Positions 6,937 to 11,076 of a stretch of DNA of 11,076 nt are shown here, piece after piece. The translations under genes were made by a program, and so were the position numbers. The notes under the pieces are model-generated. The model was not told the DNA's origin and made no database searches. It saw nothing but the letters and a program-made list of their open reading frames with translations. Position 1 is the stretch's first letter. Each line of letters starts with the position of its first letter. The stretch comes from CAVDWX01 sp963612735 (lineage in GTDB: Bacteria; Bacillota_I; Bacilli_A; RFN20; CAG-826), in the NCBI GenBank assembly GCA_963612735.1, contig CAVDWX010000004.1, forward strand, positions 1 through 11,076, read 5' to 3'.

Positions 6937-7434
6937 GTGAAATTTAATACTCAAAATATTGTTTATAACGCCATTATTGCTTCCATATATGTCGTTATAT
7001 CTATGATAACCTACCCAATCTCATTTCTAGGCATACAGTTTCGGATTGCTGAAATCCTTATCTTACTTGTCTTTTTTAGACGAGATTTAATAATTGGACT
7101 GTTACTAGGATGCTTAATTACTAATTTATTTTCACCTATCGGATTTTGGGATGCTTTGTTTGGCGTTTTAGCGTCTTTAATCGTTTTGGTTTCAATCTCT
7201 TTTTTAAAGCATTTAGTTTTTTCTATTTTTATTGGTACTATTGTTAATGGCTTTGTCGTGGGACTTGAATTATTTTTATTATTAAAAGAACCTTTTTGGA
7301 TTTCCGTAGGTTTAGTTTCTATTGGAGAATTTGCTGTCCTTCTTCTAGGCTATATCTTTATTTTGGTAATGAAGAAAAATAAGACATTGATGAATCTTAT
7401 TTCACCTACAAGAAATATAGACTTTAAATGGTAG
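6937..7434 (+). CDS. queT: QueT, ECF transporter S component for queuosine precursor
   Basis: A 165-aa, highly hydrophobic protein with about five to six membrane segments. It is expected to be the substrate-binding S subunit of an energy-coupling-factor transporter that imports a queuosine precursor (preQ1 or preQ0) using shared EcfA/A'/T, which are not in this window. QueT-family motifs are GIQFRIAE (32-39) and NLFSPIGFWDALFG (63-76); G130-E131 in the penultimate segment also fits. The start is GTG 6937, set by AAGGAG 8 bases upstream, which is embedded in the riboswitch pseudoknot. This gives feedback: high intracellular preQ1 shuts off its own importer. It is last in the kinase-prs operon and converges with the ATPase gene, 5 bases away. 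Confidence 0.9.
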   Translation: MKFNTQNIVYNAIIASIYVVISMITYPISFLGIQFRIAEILILLVFFRRDLIIGLLLGCLITNLFSPIGFWDALFGVLASLIVLVSISFLKHLVFSIFIGTIVNGFVVGLELFLLLKEPFWISVGLVSIGEFAVLLLGYIFILVMKKNKTLMNLISPTRNIDFKW

Positions 7435-7449
7435 GTATTTTAGTTTTTT
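7404..7449 (+). terminator. Possible terminator overlapping the end of queT
   Basis: ACCTAC (7404-7409) is perfectly complementary to GTAGGT (7431-7436), and a T-rich tail (7438-7449) follows. The 21-base loop is large for an intrinsic terminator and the stem includes the queT stop codon, so efficiency is doubtful. Confidence 0.35.
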
Positions 7450-8732
7450 AATAAATTAATAGGAACGACATATATTCCTTCTTTTGTTTTTTGTGCGTAG
7501 CCGTGACTAGTGAGAATCATTTTAAAAGAAGGCGTTTTTAAATTGCTTCCTTTCATTCTATTTTCAAAAGATATTAATGAATTAATTCCTTTTTTGATAT
7601 TTTCTTCACTATATATCTTTATCTCTATTGCACCATAATCTCCATTTTTCATTTTGATTAAGGCATCGACTTCAACACCTGTACTATCTCGATAATGTTT
7701 TAATTCCGCTCCAAAAGAATCAGCGTATATTGATAAATCGTGCACCGCAAAATCTTCAAAGAAAAATCCGAATGATTTTAAATCTCTTAATAAATCTTGG
7801 GGTGTTATGCCTAATGCTTGTGTAGCAATAGAAGTATCGATAAAATGATGCTTAGGTGCGCTTCTTACCATCACACTTGTTCTTAAATTAAAATTCCATG
7901 CAGGCATATCATACACTATAAACAAATCTTCTAATGTTTTCTTATATGTTAAAAATGTGTCATCATCTAATTTTTGTCTTTCGCCAGATGCTAAAATATC
8001 ACTAATCATCGTTGTATTTTTAGTTTCCGTTGATATATTTTTGGCTAGGCATTTTAGGACGAGTTTTAATAGTCCAATGCTTTTGTTTTTAAGAAATGAG
8101 GCAAATTCATCACTCTCATTTTCAACTGTAAATAAACTATTGTAATAATTTTCTGTGACGTCAATAGCTACATTTTTGTCAGCTTTTATGGCAATAGGCC
8201 AACCTCCACGACAAATATAAAAAGCGATATCTTTTAATGAAATTGGATTATCTTTTGCAAAAACTGTTTTTAGTTGATAATTTTCATCAAACAAATCTTT
8301 TAATGATATGTAACCAAGTGATTCGTTTGTTTCGTATAAAGAAAATGTCTTTAGCAACATTGGAGTAATTCTTCCGGAAGCTGAATTTTGGATTCTTTTA
8401 GAATCAATTGGTGTGGTACTCCCTGTTAAAATATATTTTCCAAATTGATAATCTTTATCTAGATCGTCTTTGATATAGTTCCATATTTCTGGTACCTTTT
8501 GCCATTCATCGATGAGATGAGGAGTATTACCGTCAAGTGCACTTCTAGGATCTGAATTTGCTAGCGCAATAGCGTTATCTGTCTTTAACTCGATAATTGA
8601 ATTTGCATAACGACTGCACATTGTTGACTTGCCACAAAATTTTGGGCCTTTCACTAAAACACAGCCGCATGACTTGAGTTTTTTTACTAAAGTAGATTCC
8701 GCTAATCGTGGAATATATTCTTCTTTTTTCAT
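7440..8732 (-). CDS. AAA_14/DUF4143 ATPase
   Basis: A 430-aa protein with Walker A GPKFCGKST (29-37), Walker B HLIDE (72-76), sensor-type ILTGS (101-105), a possible arginine finger in SGRI (119-122), and a GGWP motif (176-179) common in this family. The C-terminal domain has a PD-(D/E)XK-like arrangement, VEVDALIK...YGAIEIK (D356, E370, K372), as often seen in DUF4143 proteins. The family is widespread, often solitary, and lacks a settled role; DNA-related, defence and toxin-antitoxin-like roles have been suggested but are not shown here. The ATG at 8732 has no Shine-Dalgarno. Upstream lie a -10-like box and three phased repeats that might be its operator. It is a stand-alone gene, convergent with queT. 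Confidence 0.85.
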   Translation of the reverse strand: MKKEEYIPRLAESTLVKKLKSCGCVLVKGPKFCGKSTMCSRYANSIIELKTDNAIALANSDPRSALDGNTPHLIDEWQKVPEIWNYIKDDLDKDYQFGKYILTGSTTPIDSKRIQNSASGRITPMLLKTFSLYETNESLGYISLKDLFDENYQLKTVFAKDNPISLKDIAFYICRGGWPIAIKADKNVAIDVTENYYNSLFTVENESDEFASFLKNKSIGLLKLVLKCLAKNISTETKNTTMISDILASGERQKLDDDTFLTYKKTLEDLFIVYDMPAWNFNLRTSVMVRSAPKHHFIDTSIATQALGITPQDLLRDLKSFGFFFEDFAVHDLSIYADSFGAELKHYRDSTGVEVDALIKMKNGDYGAIEIKIYSEENIKKGINSLISFENRMKGSNLKTPSFKMILTSHGYAQKTKEGIYVVPINLLKN

Positions 8733-8745
8733 ATTACATATTTAT

Positions 8746-8751
8746 ATTATA
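8746..8751 (-). promoter_or_regulatory. Putative -10 box of the DUF4143 ATPase gene, near-leaderless
   Basis: TATAAT on the minus strand ends 13 bases before ATG 8732, giving a leader of only a few bases and no Shine-Dalgarno. A TTGTAC-like -35 (8772-8767) sits at a short, 15-base spacing and abuts the first of the three phased repeats. Confidence 0.45.
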
Positions 8752-8774
8752 TTTTTAATAGTCAATGTACAAGT

Positions 8775-8837
8775 AATTTCGGTGTTTTGAACATTACAAA
8801 TTCGGATTTTTGAATAAGACTAATTCGGTGTTTTGAA
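8775..8837. repeat. Three 17-bp direct repeats phased at exactly 23 bp
   Basis: AATTTCGGTGTTTTGAA (8775-8791), AAATTCGGATTTTTGAA (8798-8814) and TAATTCGGTGTTTTGAA (8821-8837). The CGG starts at 8780, 8803 and 8826. Each copy has TTC-N8-GAA; the 14-base cores of copies 1 and 3 are identical and copy 2 differs at two bases. The 6-base gaps are unrelated. The array lies between the divergent ATPase and surface-protein genes and looks like a multi-site protein-binding operator. Confidence 0.8.
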
Positions 8838-8899
8838 GTTTTTTAAATTAGTATTTATATCTATGTTTTTCTAAATTTATTAAATTTTAATTTTATCTA

Positions 8900-8908
8900 T
8901 GATAAAAT
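8900..8908 (+). promoter_or_regulatory. Extended -10 of the surface-protein operon, leaderless
   Basis: TGATAAAAT is a TGn-extended -10 ending 6 bases before ATG 8915. The predicted transcription start falls at or next to the A of the ATG, so the mRNA would be leaderless; no Shine-Dalgarno is present. The -35 (TTAAAT, 8880-8885) is weak, as is common with extended -10 promoters. Confidence 0.5.
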
Positions 8909-8914
8909 ACTGGT

Positions 8915-9630
8915 ATGAAAAGATTTGAGCTTAAGAAAAGAATGATGGTTTCAAGAAAAATGCGGGGGGGGGGTCTTTATTTTTACTTACTACCTTTCCG
9001 ATCTTTTCTATTGGCTTTAGTACTTGGATAGTTAGAGAATATCAAGATACTTACATAAACATTAATGCGGATAGTATAGAGTTTGAATTAGACTATTCTC
9101 TTTTGGATTTAGGCATTAGATTTTACAGTACTTATCATGGAATTGATTATTCTATTTTTCCTGATGGAGGATACGCAATAAATAACGCTTCAATTGCGTT
9201 TATACTTCATGTCCCTCTTTATTCTAATGGCAAGAATATCCTCAATATTGATTTTTCTAATTATTATTTAAAGATGTCTATTGATTGTTATTCTTTAAGT
9301 AGTAATACTAGAAGTTATTTTGACAATTTATTTTCTTCATTAATTTTGTATCCAATCAATTATCCGAATTCTTATTTTTCTTCAAAGATTAAAACAAACG
9401 AAGAAGGTACCTTTTATTATTTTCCTTTGAAAAGTACTCAAAATATGTCCTTATATCAATTAGCTATATATGATAATTCATTATCTAATATTGAAAGCGG
9501 AACAAATGTTGCTTCAATAATTTGTTCATTTGATTTTAACACCACTAATAGTAGTGATCTTATTAATCAAATAGATAGTGGTAATGTTTACTACAAAGTA
9601 ACAATGGGGCTAGATTATTATGAGAATTAG
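8915..9630 (+). CDS. Membrane-anchored surface protein, out of frame at a G10 run (possible phase-off state)
   Basis: From ATG 8915 the frame encodes a strongly basic N-terminus (MKRFELKKRMMVSRKMR), then enters ten G residues (8964-8973) and as written stops at TAG 9029-9031 after 38 codons. In the frame one base earlier, the sequence directly after the G run encodes a hydrophobic segment (LFLLTTFPIFSIGFSTWIV), then about 200 aa to TAG 9630 of an extracellular-looking domain rich in Ser, Asn, Tyr and Ile. That frame has no ATG or GTG start of its own, and its first TTG (9103) would cut off the anchor. Basic N-terminus plus membrane segment is a normal signal-anchor only if the two frames are joined: one extra G (238 aa) or two fewer (237 aa) would do so. 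I know no family for the domain. Phase variation, frameshifting, true pseudogene or sequencing error all remain possible. Confidence 0.65.
8964..8973 (+). repeat. G10 homopolymer inside a coding region
   Basis: Ten consecutive G residues at codons 17-20 of the surface-protein gene, in a region that is otherwise mostly A and T. It is the only G or C run of this kind in the window. It lies exactly at the point where the reading frame changes between the basic N-terminus and the membrane anchor. Confidence 0.9.
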
Positions 9631-11076
9631 AAATAAACCTTCATTTAGATTAATTATACTTTCTATTATTCTGATTTTTGCTTTTACTTCTATTGGGGTA
9701 TCAAGTTGGTTGATTATTAAAGTAAACACATCATCTAAAACATATGATAAAAATCAAACTAAGGATGAGATGGTGAATGTGACACTTAAGTATGAAGCAT
9801 ATATCGGGTTATCTCGTACTCAGGTTGGTGATCAGACGGCTGTGTTGGGTAGTCATGAAGCTCCCGCTGGAGGAAAGGATACTAATGCTACTGAAAATAG
9901 TAGTACTAATTTAACCACTTTAAATAATGCTTTGAGCAATGCGGGTTGTAAGTCTCTATCTTTGACATCTTTAACATCTGAATCAAAAACAAAAGCAGAA
10001 AGTAATGGCACCAGTGGTACCGCAAGTAAGGCTACAGGCACATATACCGAAATAATTAAATATGAAACAGCGCAAGCAAATGGAGCGAGCATACGTGAAA
10101 TTACATTAATCATTACTGCAGAAATCAAAATCACTTGTACTATTTCAACTAATTGTAAAGGCTCTAAAACTTTTAAATATATAATGACCCAAGGCCAGTA
10201 TTATGTTTTCTATAAAGAATATAATGAATCTTATGTTAGTCAATTTATCAACACAAGTTCTTCTAAAAATGACGTTTTTAAAATTAAATACTGTAGTAAA
10301 TTATCTAGTACTGATGTTATTAATAAATGTTTAATAGATCAAACTAATAACTATTATTTATGTGGCTTTTATAAAATTAATGAGACTGATAGTGAAGGAG
10401 CAATCACATCTGAAGAAGTTTTTGATATAAACACTTCGATTAAAAGTGATATTTTTTTGCATGTAATTTTTAATAAAGAAGAAAACATTTTAAATTATTC
10501 ATCTATTGACGATGCAATAAACTCAAATACATCGACGTTAAAGTTTTCAGCTTCGTCTCTTACTGATTATGATTTGAGCAAAGACTATACTTATTTTGAT
10601 TCTTTGAAATCTATTTCTATAGGATATAAAAATTCAAAAACGACTATTAAAGAAGGAACAACTATTAATTTTTGTTTAAATGATGGAAGCGTTTACTCTA
10701 ATCCAAGCAACAAAAATAATACCATTATTGAACCTGAATATGATTTTAATGACATGGTTCCAAAAGGCCTTCAATATTGTATTGTGCTACAAAATGATAT
10801 TGAAATAAATGGAACATTAACTATTGCTTCTGCTTTTGGGTCAATAAATAACACTTATATTCAGGGTATGATTAATTCTAGTTATGTTTGTCTTGATTTA
10901 AATGGTCACAGTATAACTATTAATAATACTGGTGAATTAATATCTTATGGTTTAATTAAAAATTCTAATGCAAATAAAGGCGGAATCATTGTCAAAGGTG
11001 GCAAATTAACTACTTTAGTTGTTTTTAGAGATTATAAAGGTGGTTCAGTTACAAGCGCTTTAAATAGCAATAATGT
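9620..11076 (+). CDS. Large membrane-anchored surface protein, partial (runs off the window)
   Basis: An open frame of 485 codons with no stop before the window end. ATG 9620 overlaps the previous gene by 11 bases and has no convincing Shine-Dalgarno, pointing to coupled translation. The N-terminus is basic (MRIRNK), followed by a membrane segment (about 9-33) with SIGVSSWLIIK, matching the SIGFSTWIV of the upstream protein. The rest is Thr/Ser/Asn-rich with scattered Cys. From about residue 390 it contains QNDIEINGTLTIAS, LDLNGHSITINN and GGIIVKGGKL, short beta-strand turns like those of right-handed parallel beta-helix surface proteins. It is probably secreted and anchored by the N-terminal segment. 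Bases 9781-10140 (residues about 54-174) are much richer in G+C than the rest of the gene. No enzymatic motif is seen. Adhesion or surface display is inference. Confidence 0.75.
   Translation, partial: MRIRNKPSFRLIILSIILIFAFTSIGVSSWLIIKVNTSSKTYDKNQTKDEMVNVTLKYEAYIGLSRTQVGDQTAVLGSHEAPAGGKDTNATENSSTNLTTLNNALSNAGCKSLSLTSLTSESKTKAESNGTSGTASKATGTYTEIIKYETAQANGASIREITLIITAEIKITCTISTNCKGSKTFKYIMTQGQYYVFYKEYNESYVSQFINTSSSKNDVFKIKYCSKLSSTDVINKCLIDQTNNYYLCGFYKINETDSEGAITSEEVFDINTSIKSDIFLHVIFNKEENILNYSSIDDAINSNTSTLKFSASSLTDYDLSKDYTYFDSLKSISIGYKNSKTTIKEGTTINFCLNDGSVYSNPSNKNNTIIEPEYDFNDMVPKGLQYCIVLQNDIEINGTLTIASAFGSINNTYIQGMINSSYVCLDLNGHSITINNTGELISYGLIKNSNANKGGIIVKGGKLTTLVVFRDYKGGSVTSALNSNN

Noticed and set aside
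8775..8837. CRISPR array
   Set aside because: Three imperfect 17-bp repeats with only 6-base gaps are far outside CRISPR geometry, and no cas gene is present.
9103..9630. Surface protein starting at TTG 9103
   Set aside because: This start has no Shine-Dalgarno and removes the membrane anchor, which is encoded in the same frame just upstream. The basic N-terminus from ATG 8915 plus the G10 slip explains the region better.
9853..10134. 93-codon minus-strand frame
   Set aside because: It lies wholly antisense to the large surface-protein gene, which stays open through the window end and starts with a proper anchor. The minus frame exists because of the locally GC-rich block and has no start signal or recognisable family.

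Overview
The window is AT-rich double-stranded bacterial DNA with short intergenic gaps. Gene content (peptidase T, ribokinase, group I nucleoside hydrolase, QueT behind a preQ1-I riboswitch, a DUF3810 membrane metallopeptidase, a SHOCT-tailed membrane protein) suggests a low-GC Bacillota, probably an uncultured host-associated Bacilli/Tenericutes-like lineage. That placement is inference from gene families and composition. All complete frames read through with the standard bacterial code.

Layout. 1-169: non-coding left edge. 170-1994 (minus): nucleoside hydrolase then ribokinase, overlapping, which together turn nucleosides into base plus ribose-5-phosphate. 2095-3240 (plus): DUF3810-type membrane protein with HEIAH. 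3241-4440 (minus): peptidase T, whose stop codon directly abuts the DUF3810 stop. 4503-5168 (plus): promoter, SHOCT membrane protein and intrinsic terminator; the promoter spacer is mostly a T15 run. 5171-7434 (plus): promoter, kinase-like protein, PRPP synthetase, 61-aa membrane protein, preQ1-I riboswitch, queT. Prs uses ribose-5-phosphate, the product of the ribokinase module. 7440-8732 (minus): solitary AAA_14/DUF4143 ATPase. 8733-8914: divergent intergenic region with three 23-bp-phased repeats. 8915-11076 (plus): two overlapping genes for membrane-anchored surface proteins; the second runs off the window.

The most interesting signal is at the right. The first surface-protein gene has a G10 run between its basic N-terminus and its membrane anchor. 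As written, the run puts start and body in different frames: one more G (or two fewer) would restore a single frame. This looks like a slipped-strand contingency (phase-variation) locus, and the overlapping second gene would probably be switched with it. The T15 run inside the SHOCT promoter is a second candidate switch, at the transcriptional level. Sequencing or assembly error in the homopolymers is the main alternative for both. A further theme is that several genes have -10-like hexamers only 6-13 bases before the ATG and no Shine-Dalgarno, suggesting leaderless or near-leaderless mRNAs alongside genes with good Shine-Dalgarno sites.
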